Source of the DNA: Muricea muricata
Lineage: Eukaryota > Cnidaria > Anthozoa > Malacalcyonacea > Plexauridae
Direction: 5' to 3'
Assembly (NCBI GenBank): GCA_963855995.1
Contig: OY979716.1
Span: 52,130,846 to 52,194,845 of the forward strand
Length of the DNA: 64,000 bases
Shown: positions 55,949-64,000 of the stretch, one piece after another
Numbering within the stretch: position 1 is the stretch's first letter
Layout: each line of letters begins with the position of its first letter
The notes under the pieces: generated by a model
Seen by the model: only the letters and a program-made list of their open reading frames with translations
Databases searched by the model: none
What the model was told of the DNA's origin: nothing
Program-made: the position numbers and the translations under genes

Positions 55949-56369
55949 ATGAATCCTTCATTGCGATATTTTCGCTCTCTTACAACAAGTTTTGATGCTT
56001 TTGTTAATGTAGAAAATCGTGCAAATGTATTTTTATGTGGTTTTAAACGTGGGAAAGGCCAGAGCAGATGGAGCGTTTGAGATCGGTAAAAAGAAAACTA
56101 AAATATCCATAAGAAACTGAATCTGCCAATTACTATTTGATGCGGAAAAAGACAAGAAAATTAATTTTACTTTGCACAACAATAAGTACATAAATATTAT
56201 TATCTAAAACATTACCAAGTATTGAACAGAATGTCAGTAACATTTTAATTACCTTTTTAGAAAGAAAAATGTGAAAGTGCATCTGCTACTCGACTGCTTT
56301 ATGGTAGCCGTATTATTGACCTAGACCTTTTGAGGGGTGGCCTCTCAAATTGTACACATTGTTCAAAAG
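55949..56369 (+). CDS. Mutator-like transposase, first exons
   Basis: A candidate first exon from ATG 55949 (MNPSLRYFRSLTTSFDAFVN) to a donor near 56084, and a second, better exon 56261-56369 between TTTTTAG and AAAAG/GTTTAT: YGSRIIDLDLLRGGLSNCTH, CSK. The block G-x-R-I-I-D-x-D-x-L...L-x-x-C-x-x-C opens this transposase family and begins a zinc-binding module. Confidence 0.6.
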
Positions 56370-56637
56370 GTTTATACAAAATTTATTGTAAAATACAACA
56401 AGTCTTAAATACAACAAGTGCATTTAGCAGTGACAACCCAGCATTTTGGGAAATACTTAGCTGATAAAGTGATAAAAGCATGCATCTATATGGCTGTAGT
56501 GTCACATAATTATGATTATGCACATAACGAACTGCTGAAAACAAATGCAAATGCGCTAAATTCAACTTTGGACTTAAAAAGCACTGGTTAATTGATTGAG
56601 GAGTAAGGGGTAAATAAATATTACTTGCTTTCCGTAG

Positions 56638-57859
56638 GTCCACTGTCTGTAAACTGCTTTGTCAGTGAAGAAAGTGTTGGTCTTGCCAGTGTTTTCAGCA
56701 TCAAATGTCATATGTGTAGTTCCGTAAACCACATCAAAACATCTCAAAGTCACAGATCAGGCAAACGTGGAAAAACAACATTTAACATCAATACACAAGC
56801 TGCATTGGCTTGTCTCCACACTGGACTGGGTAATACACACTTAAACAATCTTCTGGCAACAATGAACATTCCTACCATGAACAATCCCACTTTTAAAGCA
56901 CAGGAACGGGAAACCAGAAAAGCTGTTGAGCATGTGGCACAAACAAGCTGCAAAGAAAATATGAAAATTGAAAGAGATAATGCTTTACTGTCTGGGGCTG
57001 CATCAGATAAGGATGGTTTAGTTGGCATACCAGTTTCTTATGACACGGGGTGGCAAAAGAGGGGAAAGGGCCACAATTCATTAACTGGACAAGGTGCTGC
57101 AATATGACTTCAAACAGGAAAGGTTTTAGCGTATGCTACTAGATGTAAACTCTGTCGAACGTGTAAGAAAAAGGTATACATCCTCGACTGCATGATTGCC
57201 GAAGTAATCATACTGGTTCGTCAAAGGCTATGGAACCTAATGTTGCATGTGCACTTTGGAATGCTGGACCAGAGCAGAATGTAAAATTTTCAACGTATGT
57301 CGGGGATGATGATACTACAACACTGAGCCATCTGCACCAAAATGTACCTTATGGAGTTCAAACATGGTCGGATATAGTACATGCCAAACGATCGCTCACA
57401 ACGAGATTATATAATCTTTCAAGCAGGTGCAAATTCAAGAACTGTTCTTCACTGAGTAAAAAAGTAATTATCTTGGAAAATGTTTTCGTATTGTATTGCT
57501 CAGAATTGAAAACTGCTCTTACTTCATTACTAGATGAGTATGCAACCGACACTGAAGCTAAAAAACTTGTGCCGTTTGCAAACTCCCAACGAAATGAGGC
57601 TTTTAACAGCATTGTAGGAACCAAAAACCCAAAGATACAGTTTTACGGTGGGAGTGAGAGTAGTGACTTTCTGGTTGCATGCGCAGTAGCACAAAAGAAT
57701 ATAGGTTATGGATACATTAACAAAACACTAACCCATCTTGGTATAGAGCCTGGAAGTCACTGTATATCATACAACATCAGCCTAGACAAAAAAAGAGAAG
57801 AAGATAAAAAGCGCAAATCAGAAAAAAAAATGCAAAGTAAGACGTCACTTCCTTTATAA
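56638..57859 (+). CDS. Mutator-like transposase, main region
   Basis: From TTTCCGTAG: SIKCHMCSSVN, NINTQAALACLHTGLGNTHL, LLATMNIPTMNNPTFKAQER, VSYDTGWQKRGKGHNSLTGQ (catalytic D), then a TGA at 57104-57106 where relatives have a Gly codon, then KVLAYATRCKLCRTCK. After a frame change at about 57170-57190: HDCRSNHTGSSKAMEPNVAC, TYVGDDDTTTLSHL (second acidic motif), TWSDIVHAKRSLTTRLYNLS, FANSQRNEAFNSIVGTKNPK. These are the landmarks of the large invertebrate 'Mutator-like' transposase family. One nonsense codon and about two shifts suggest decay. Confidence 0.8.
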
Positions 57860-58724
57860 TGAAAGGTTATCAAAAAATGCTAGAATTGAATGCAAAGAAG
57901 GCAAGACATATGAAACTGCTATTGGTCTTAATTTGGTTTCGACACCATCAGCTGAGATATCACCACACAAGGAGACCCAGAAAAACCAAAAATATGTTGA
58001 TATTGACAATTTGTTGAAAAATATTACCAAAACACAGTGTGAAGGATTTGCAAAACTATTACCCAATTGCATGGACAGGCCCCAAAAAGTTTACAAAATG
58101 TACAATCCTACAGAGCCCTACCAGTTGATTATTTTTGACTTGGAGACCACAGACAAAGGTCGTGCAGCAGAAATATGTCAATTATCTGCAATAACTCAAG
58201 ATGGTCATACATATTCTTCATATGTCCTGCCTAAAGGCAATGTAAGTTTTGGTGCTTCAAGAATTAACAATCTAACAGTTGAGAACATTAACGGATCAAG
58301 GTTTTTGTGCAAAAACTCACTTCCTGTTGTGGCTGACTCTCTTGGGAAGGCACTATCTTCCTTCAGTAACTTTATTAAACAGCATTGTTGCACCAACGGG
58401 AAGAGATTTATACCAATTATTATTGGTCATAATGCAGCTGTCTTTGATGTTCCCATACTTTTACGAAATGCTGGAAGATCGTATGATGAAGAACTTCAAA
58501 GCTTGAATGTCCATTTTGGAGACAGTTTGCCATTGATAAAATCCTTACTTCAACGTAAACATACCTCGCTGCAGCTTCCGAATGGAGAGAATTGTCGTGC
58601 TAATATAGGAAGTATTTACAGGTGCCAATTTCGCGAAGATTTTAATGCCCACGACGCACTGGAGGACGTCAAAGCATTGAGAAAGATTTTAGTCAGGAAC
58701 TTGGAATCGACATCGAAGCTGTAG
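57860..58724 (+). CDS. DEDDh exonuclease domain fused to the transposase
   Basis: Frame 57933-58724, preceded in frame by RRHFLYNERLSKNARIECKE from 57840. Exonuclease motifs: LIIFDLETTDKGRAAEICQL (D-x-E), IIGHNAAVFDVPILLRN (middle D) and FNAHDALEDVKALRKIL (H-x4-D). This is the DEDDh 3'-5' exonuclease family (DNA polymerase III epsilon / ExoX-like). It lies directly C-terminal to the transposase within the same TTAA element, with only a small frame slip at about 57838 between them, so the two act as one polypeptide in relatives. Its role in transposition is not established. Confidence 0.82.
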
Positions 58725-59025
58725 TGAACGGAAGCCAAATCATGTCCGTCTGTGAGCCAGATCAGATTTGGATTTTCTTGACAAAAAGCATGATATCTTG
58801 CAAACATTTGCGGGAAAGACCATGGCTGATAAAATTGCTGGTTCTGGTTTGTCGTATGAAAACCTTTCCTCTGTGTACCAAACATTCGGTGATGCAGGCA
58901 TTGTCGGGATATTATCTGGCCCTCACAACTACCAACGACAGCCACAGTGTTCACGATCTGGTGACAAAGCACCGCGAATAACAAACAATAAAAGAATCCT
59001 TGAAAGTATTTTAATATCTTTTTAG
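58725..59025 (+). CDS. C-terminal tail of the transposase-exonuclease protein
   Basis: After another slip near 58765: LDKKHDILQTFAGKTMADKI, AGSGLSYENLSSVYQTFGDA, GIVGILSG and PRITNNKRILESILISF before the stop. The M-A-x-K-I-A-x-SGLSY-x-x-L...PR(I/V)T-x-x-x-x-I pattern closes this protein family in invertebrates, so the C terminus is complete. Confidence 0.7.
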
Positions 59026-59640
59026 TCGAAGTCCACAGAAATTTAATAAATTGACAATTTTCGAATGTTTATTGCTGCGTGTACATTTTTGGATGTGTGG
59101 AAATTGCACCCGCAAACCAATGTTCGTGCATGTCATTTCAAGGATCTTGCAAAGGTGAAAAAACGATTGGCCGCGCAGTTTTTCAATAAAAAGACGTTAT
59201 TTTTTGCAAAACGACCTTGGTAAGGTGTCCTTAAATTTTGCACACAAGTACATAGATGTTTGCTCAGTGCAATAGTGAAAAATAAAAAATATTAAAAAAG
59301 ACAGAATTTGATTAAAAGCTCCATTTTCATTTCAAATATTTGGGCTGACAGATTTCCCTAAAATTTTCACAAGTGGTTCGCTCAGGTAAACAGAACCGAT
59401 AGAGAATTTAAAAAATAGTGGTTACCGAGCTCATTTCTGAAATAAGTCCTTCTATTTTTTCAAATCTCTGATATTTGCGTGCGTATTGTTGCTATGGTGA
59501 CGATGCAAACACAAATTTTACTAATGATTTTTAATTATTTGGATATTTTCTTCTGGAATGCAGATTTTTGTAAGTGTGTGATAAATGGAAGAGAAATTAT
59601 GGCACTTTCCACTTGTTCTTAAAAAGTGTATCGAGTCACC
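59026..59640. other. 3' non-coding end of the TTAA element
   Basis: No gene. Contains GTTGCTATGGTGAC at 59488-59501, close to an RFX X-box, probably by chance. Confidence 0.5.
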
Positions 59641-59644
59641 TTAA
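59641..59644. repeat. Single TTAA shared by two adjacent elements
   Basis: This TTAA ends the 55813-59640 element and begins the Kolobok copy starting AGCACTAATAGACCCAAAAT at 59645. One element has inserted into the target duplication of the other. Confidence 0.85.
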
Positions 59645-59896
59645 AGCACTAATAGACCCAAAATGGGTTTTTGATGATTCGGACAGGCCGTAAAAAGTTA
59701 GTAAGTTCAAGATTAGTTTTTGCGCTAAAAGCTTAGTTCCGGAGATATATCGGACCAAAGTCGGAAATTCGTAAAAAAAGTCGCCCACGCTGGGGGACTG
59801 GGTCTGTGGAACGGTCGTGTTTAAGTACTATAGAAATATATTGCAGTGCGAATAGACAAAGTAAAAAACAGCTATTTTTTCAAGAAAAAACCCGAA

Positions 59897-60174
59897 ATGT
59901 CTAATTCCAGCTCGTTCTTGAGTGTGCGTAGCAGTTCTTCTGCTAATAAGGATTATGAAATAGAAGAGGAAATGCTAGAAAGCGAAAAAAGCGACTTGGA
60001 AGTTCAGCACGAAGATGGCCATGTCGATGATGATTCCGACAGTGAGGCTTACTTTGATGAGCCAATTGCTGACAAAGTTTGGCTGGCAGAATACAATCGG
60101 AGGCAGGAGGAAGACAATGAAAGAATGAGAGAACTGCAACTTTGTTGGAATGGGGATAAGCCTTTAGTATCATG
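59897..60174 (+). CDS. P2X7-tail gene copy 3, exon 1
   Basis: ATG 59897: MSNSSSFLSVRSSSSANKDY, an acidic region (EIEEEMLESEKSDLEVQHED), then EAYFDEPIADKVWLAEYNRR, ending DKPLVSW across the donor CATG/GTAATT at 60175. An alternative upstream GTG start at 59846 is less likely. It is the best-preserved first exon of the three copies and matches copy 1 at DEPIADxxWLxEYxRRQE. Confidence 0.78.
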
Positions 60175-60288
60175 GTAATTTTTTCCTTCCTATTTGTTGA
60201 CTATGAGGAGTCGAAGACCACGTGTATATCAGACTGCTTAATAGACTTACTAGACTATATTTACTTACTTTATTGTTGCTTTTTTTAG

Positions 60289-60559
60289 GTGCGGTTGTGG
60301 TAACTGTAGAATTGAAATGCTACAAAACGCTAAAGAATGTTGCTGTTGCGAGGAGATAGAAAAGTGTGTAGAATTCCTTGCAGAATTTTCTGAGGTCTCA
60401 TATCAAACTGCCATGTCTGACAAAGGGATACCGAAATGTGTAAATAGAACACCCTGGTTTTCAAGCATTTTGCCTGAACAGATGGTCATTAGAGCTTGCT
60501 GCAGGCAATTGTAAAACTCGCAATGGGCATCGTTATGGCCAAATTGGTTCAAAGGAAAG
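60289..60559 (+). CDS. P2X7-tail gene copy 3, exon 2 (zinc cluster)
   Basis: After acceptor TTTTTTTAG the split codon gives W-C-G-C-G-N-C, then MLQNAKECCCCEEIEKCVEF, IPKCVNRTPWFSSILPE. A one-base slip near 60480 is needed to continue as WSLELAAGNCKTRNGHRYGQ and reach donor GAAAG/GTAAAA. Cysteine order matches the P2X7 ballast domain. The single slip could be a lesion or a sequence error. Confidence 0.8.
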
Positions 60560-60712
60560 GTAAAATCACATACTTTTTTTAATACTAACTGCATTTGATA
60601 TAGCATCGTGAATGACGAGAAATTCAAATAATAAAGGCCAGACAACCCATATGGTTGTGGCATAACATGTTTTATAATTTCTATAGTACTACAGAATATA
60701 TTTGCTCTTTAG

Positions 60713-60894
60713 GTTTCTTCGAGGTGTTGCATACAGGCAATTTACCTGTATGGTGCATGGTCAGTTGAAAAACAGAAGGGTACCATTGCCTTCTTGTGCA
60801 TATAACATAATTCGTACAACACATAAACCCAAACATGGTGCATGTACGGGTTTTGATGACATAGAAACAGATGTCGATAATACTTCATACAGGT
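60713..60894 (+). CDS. P2X7-tail gene copy 3, exon 3
   Basis: From acceptor TGCTCTTTAG: (R)FLRGVAYRQFTCMVHGQL, NRRVPLPSCAYNIIRTTHKP and CTGFDDIETDVDNTSY. Same phase and landmarks as copy 1. Either it reads on to a stop at 61035-61037, or it splices at ATACAG/GTATTT into a short last exon after TTTGACAG at 61083 (QCEGLMGKANWC, stop). Confidence 0.78.
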
Positions 60895-61037
60895 ATTTTT
60901 ATAGTGTACTGTATATATTAAATTATTCTTGCAATCATGCACAGTTTTGCACACAGGGTTTTTTTTGTCATGTCTGCATCATATATGGTTGTTTCAAAGA
61001 ACCCACCAAAATTGGTCAAAACAATGTGTGTGCATGA

Positions 61038-61776
61038 TTACAAAAATAGTGCACTGTCAGTTAATCTTTCTTTTGTTTGACAGACAGTGTGAAGGGTTGA
61101 TGGGGAAGGCAAACTGGTGCTAAATTTTATTTTCTAACTAGCTGTTTTGTTTGACCAAAACCTTTGGGTAACCATAATAAGTATACATATAAAAAATATG
61201 CAATAAGGACCCAAAACAGCATTTATATTCATTAATGAGTAATGTAAAAAAATAAGCCACCAACCATATACCTTACATGATGCAATGCACAAGCCATTGT
61301 CTGAAAAACAGTGTCCACCTACATAAGTCCTTCACAAAGTTTGGATGTTTTTTTGGATGTTTCAAAATAAATACTAATTAATGTATATATCTGCATTTAT
61401 TTTTGCTAAATATTAACTAATTGAATTGCTTTTTTTTTATCTAACTACTGTGCTGCTCATTTGATTCATAACATTTTTGCCTAAGAGTCATTCCAGAAAA
61501 GATGCATATGCCTTCCACAGAGAAATTTATCATGCCCAGAGGAACAGACAAAAAACTGTTTGAGGATGTCTTGTGTGTGTGTGTTTGGGGGGGGGTATTA
61601 ATGACTTCCATTAAAAAATTCCAGCTTTGACAACTGGAGAGGGATTGAACTGTTGTTGTGTGTCAAGAGGAAAAAAAAGGGTATTGCCCATTTCCTTTGT
61701 GGTAATGGTATGGATGTTTTATGGAATGACTGATTTTTACAGATCACCACATATAATTATTAAAGTACAAGTATTG
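61038..61776. other. Intergenic, convergent gene ends in Kolobok copy 3
   Basis: Possible last P2X7-tail exon at 61084-61122. Otherwise AT-rich with a G run at about 61588-61596; no other gene. Confidence 0.4.
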
Positions 61777-61910
61777 TCATTCCTTTTGGTTTCGTGGGCA
61801 GTTGGTGACATTTTTGTGGCGTGTCATTGGCTGCTTACATAATGTGCATTTGGAAGGATTTCTTGGTTTCACTGTATTGCTTGTTTTTTTGCCACGTGTG
61901 ACAGCAGGGA
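61777..61910 (-). CDS. Kolobok copy 3 transposase, last exon (zinc knuckle)
   Basis: From acceptor TTAATTTTAG: VKPRNPSKCTLCKQPMTRHK, NVTNCPRNQKE, stop. C-x2-C-x6-H-x5-C knuckle, complete here. Homologous to 15736-15857 and 29136-29267, converging on the P2X7-tail gene in each case. Confidence 0.75.
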
Positions 61911-62019
61911 CTAAAATTAAAAAATGAATATTTAAGATTGTAAACAAAAATATATGGTTGAAAAATGTGGGCTATGTTACAGTCAAAACTCAAATTTAAT
62001 GTACAGTCTTGTTGTGTGT

Positions 62020-62170
62020 ACCTGGGATAGTTGGAGGAACATCTACAAGCTATCTCGCATTGTCTTCTTTTAGATTGCTTCCTCCTGTGATTGTTTCACA
62101 AGCATAGTGTGCACAGGTGCTGGTGTTTGTTGCTTCAGCTCTGTAATTGCATCCTTTTGTTATGTATTCC
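62020..62170 (-). CDS. Kolobok copy 3 transposase, helical exon (decayed)
   Basis: Reads DAITELKQQTPAPVHTMLVK, QSQEEAI then a stop, corresponding to IPEQQISSQKEELEKLQ at 28.9 kb of the 16-kb element. Boundaries uncertain. Confidence 0.4.
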
Positions 62171-62876
62171 TTCTTTATTTCTATGTACGCAAGGTAGCTG
62201 ATCGTTACAGTTTTTTTCTACAGTCTCTATAGCTCAAGTTCTTCTTCTTCGTCCCTCTTGTCCTGTGTAGTCTTACCTTGCCTTCTTGAGTAGTGTTTTC
62301 GCTTCCTTTTGGCTACTCTGCAGCTACTCAGCAACTACTTTGCAGCTACTGCTTATTCAACTGTGGCGATCCTTTTATACTAACGGTTGTAACTTGCAGG
62401 TGTAAGTTCAAAGTTTTAGTTACATTGGAATTTCCTTATTTACAACAAAACAGTATTTAACAGTTCAAGTATCGTTAGTTATACTGCAGTGACGCTAAAC
62501 GGAAAAGATTACTGACATGTTTGCGCAAGGTACCAAATTAATTTCTCAAACATTGACAGTTCAAGTATCATTAATTACATTGTGATGTCAACAGAAGAGA
62601 TAACTGACATGTTTGTGCAAGATACCAATTTATAATTTCCTTTATGTACTTGCAAAAACAAACATGCCCATCATCTCTCTCGCTGACATACCTTGCCTGG
62701 GGAAATATAATTTGGCTATTTTTATGCTATTTATATACTGCTTCGTAACACTTTAATCTGTGGCTTTGTAATGCTTCGTACATGGTTTGAAAAATGTTAA
62801 AGAATAAAATATATTTGGCAATGTGATTGAGAACTTGATGGAACAATACATTGCATTAAAATGTTATCTTACATAC

Positions 62877-63031
62877 CAAAATTTTGTTTCACCGAAACCT
62901 TTTGGACCACAGCTTTCACCATTCACGAACTTTGGATACACTACATTGTACTGTTCTACACCATTTTTCATCTTCTTTTCTCTGCACAGATTTTTGTTGA
63001 AATGCATGACTGCAATTGCATGTCGGCAAGA
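62877..63031 (-). CDS. Kolobok copy 3 transposase, HFN exon
   Basis: Reads RHAIAVMHFNKNLCREKKMK, VEQYNVVYPKFVNGES before donor TTTTG/GTATGT. Equivalent to LACLHYNENLKRM...VSYPKYKLGEE in the other copy. Acceptor not certain. Confidence 0.6.
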
Positions 63032-63242
63032 AAAAAAGGGCTGTCAATTTCAAAATCATATAAAATATGACTTGCATCTGTATATATATACATACAGTAG
63101 GACTGGGCCATATATGTTTTGATTTCTGTGAAACATTTTTTTAAAGTAAAAGGGCACTTTGCCCAACAAAAAATCTCCTCCTGTATGAATACAATACCCT
63201 CAATAATACCTGCAAAACATTCCTGTGTATAACTAATTAATC

Positions 63243-63381
63243 ATTTTGGGTGCAAAATGATTCAGGACAGAGTGAAAGCCTTCCATGCAACGTGTCTGCT
63301 CTATGGGAGAGGTTTGCATAATCCCTTCCGTCAGTCTTTTGTTTGTCAGTGATGAGCACATTTTCTCATATGCAATTGAAT
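63243..63381 (-). CDS. Kolobok copy 3 transposase, catalytic glutamate exon
   Basis: From acceptor GTTATAG: SIAYEKMCSSLTNKRLTEGI, QTRCMEGFHSVLNHFAPKM. MEGFHS carries the third catalytic residue. No stop within the exon. Confidence 0.72.
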
Positions 63382-63592
63382 CTATAACAAATACCATCAA
63401 TTAATTAATTAATTATCAATTTCTATACCACATCTTCTATGTTTTCCACGCATTTAGATTTCTATCACTGTATACAGTATAAGCAGTCATGTTCCTATTC
63501 ATGTCCCAAATGCACTTTATTTGGTGAAACAAATGTAGTTTACTGTAACAAATGTTCAATAAATACATGCAATACAAACATATACAAGTTAC

Positions 63593-63843
63593 CTTTGTCC
63601 AACCATTTGCGTGGCTGAATTGTAGCAATGTGCCTACATTTATTGAACAATAGGTTATCCAGATTTTCATGTTCATTGACAACATGGCTAAGAAAAGATG
63701 AAAACTTGGCCCATATACTTCCCCATTGCCATCACAAGTTGCTCTTGCACTCCAGTAGTGATAGTTTTGGCAAGGCTTTATCCACTCTGCTATGGTCTCA
63801 CATCCACTCGCTTTTGCAATTTTTGATAAAACTTTTATGACCT
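63593..63843 (-). CDS. Kolobok copy 3 transposase, NHLYW-type exon
   Basis: From acceptor GCAATTTAG: VIKVLSKIAKASGCETIAEW, IKPCQNYHYWSARATCDGNG, EVY, then after a one-base slip near 63714: AKFSSFLSHVVNEHENLDNL, LFNKCRHIATIQPRKWLDK, donor AAAG/GTAACT. Here the tryptophan that is TGA at 28073 in the other copy is intact. Upstream exons (THAP, first and second aspartates) lie beyond the window edge. Confidence 0.75.
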
Positions 63844-64000
63844 CTAAATTGCAATGTAAATATGTTACCATAGCTACTACACATACTGTATGAGACTTAC
63901 ATATAGAGTGTCCCATGAGAAACAGATGCTACTGAATTTGCCTATTTTTAAAATTTCATTGGCCTAGTAAACTAAGCTGAATGTGAAGAAGGGTAAAATA

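Larger units (their letters stand above)
55813..59640. mobile_element. TTAA element encoding transposase-exonuclease fusion
   Basis: TTAA at 55809-55812 and 59641-59644. Ends GGTGACTCGATACACTTTT match exactly as 19-bp inverted repeats (left 55813-55831, right 59622-59640). It carries one plus-strand gene (about 55949-59025). The TTAA duplication links it to Kolobok-type or piggyBac-type chemistry, although the protein is annotated in other genomes as 'Mutator-like'. The right TTAA is also the left TTAA of the next element. Confidence 0.9.
59645..64000. mobile_element. Kolobok element with P2X7-tail gene and transposase (copy 3, runs off the window)
   Basis: Left end AGCACTAATAGACCCAAAAT after TTAA, related to copy 1's AGTGCTTATAAACTCAAAAT. 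Similarity continues through TTTTTGATGATTCGGACAG, AAAAAGTTAGTAAGTT, CTTAGTTCCGGAGATA and GGGGGACTGG. The plus strand has a P2X7-tail gene (59897-60900). The minus strand has transposase exons from the right edge down to 61777. The right terminal repeat is beyond 64000. Confidence 0.85.

Noticed and set aside
59488..59501. X-box-like GTTGCTATGGTGAC
   Set aside because: Lies in the 3' end of a transposon with no downstream start codon in range; probably chance.

Overview
This is an AT-rich, intron-bearing animal genome segment built almost entirely of transposable elements. The mix of families (OTU-hAT, Kolobok with THAP transposase, EnSpm/CACTA with a BEN-domain partner, DIRS, a transposase-exonuclease fusion, stand-alone P2X7-tail domains) suggests an invertebrate metazoan, most likely a cnidarian. 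That assignment is inference. There are no bacterial operons, rRNAs, tRNAs or CRISPR arrays. No clear single-copy host gene is present, only a few orphan exons (20.9-21.6, 23.86, 43.96 and 50.2 kb).

Layout. 0-0.34 kb: 3' end of a hAT transposase. 0.8-5.7 kb: a split and damaged OTU / TTF-zinc-finger / hAT transposase gene, followed by a 56-bp minisatellite (5.7-6.4 kb). 8.7-9.65 kb: an unrecognised cysteine-rich gene on the minus strand. 10142-13563: a complete hAT insertion with a perfect 8-bp target duplication, encoding OTU plus zinc finger but lacking the catalytic core. 13654-16375: a TTAA-flanked Kolobok derivative. 17.2-20.8 kb: MITEs, foldbacks and a 132-bp tandem repeat. 24.15-25.15 kb: nested foldback rich in TTGCAACAAG. 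25171-41309: a 16-kb TTAA-flanked Kolobok element into which a 9.1-kb EnSpm-like element (31709-40827) has inserted. 45091-49558: a DIRS retrotransposon, then a second DIRS-type palindrome and a ~200-bp satellite (50.4-52.1 kb). 54179-54859: a TAA-flanked MITE. 55813-59640: a TTAA element encoding a Mutator-like transposase fused to a DEDDh exonuclease. 59645 to the right edge: a third Kolobok element, abutting the previous one and sharing its TTAA.

Main result. All three Kolobok-type elements carry, on the strand opposite the transposase, a gene for the cytosolic zinc ('ballast') domain of the vertebrate P2X7 receptor. The two genes run inward from opposite terminal inverted repeats and converge tail to tail. 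The shortest copy has lost nearly all of the transposase but keeps this gene. In the 16-kb element the EnSpm insertion sits inside the first P2X7-tail exon. Removing it together with one copy of a 2-bp target duplication restores an open frame, so the order of insertion can be read. The ballast domain therefore looks like a standing accessory gene of this Kolobok lineage. The EnSpm element is itself two-gene, with a Tnp2-type transposase and a BEN-domain protein diverging from a shared promoter region, and both genes appear intact.
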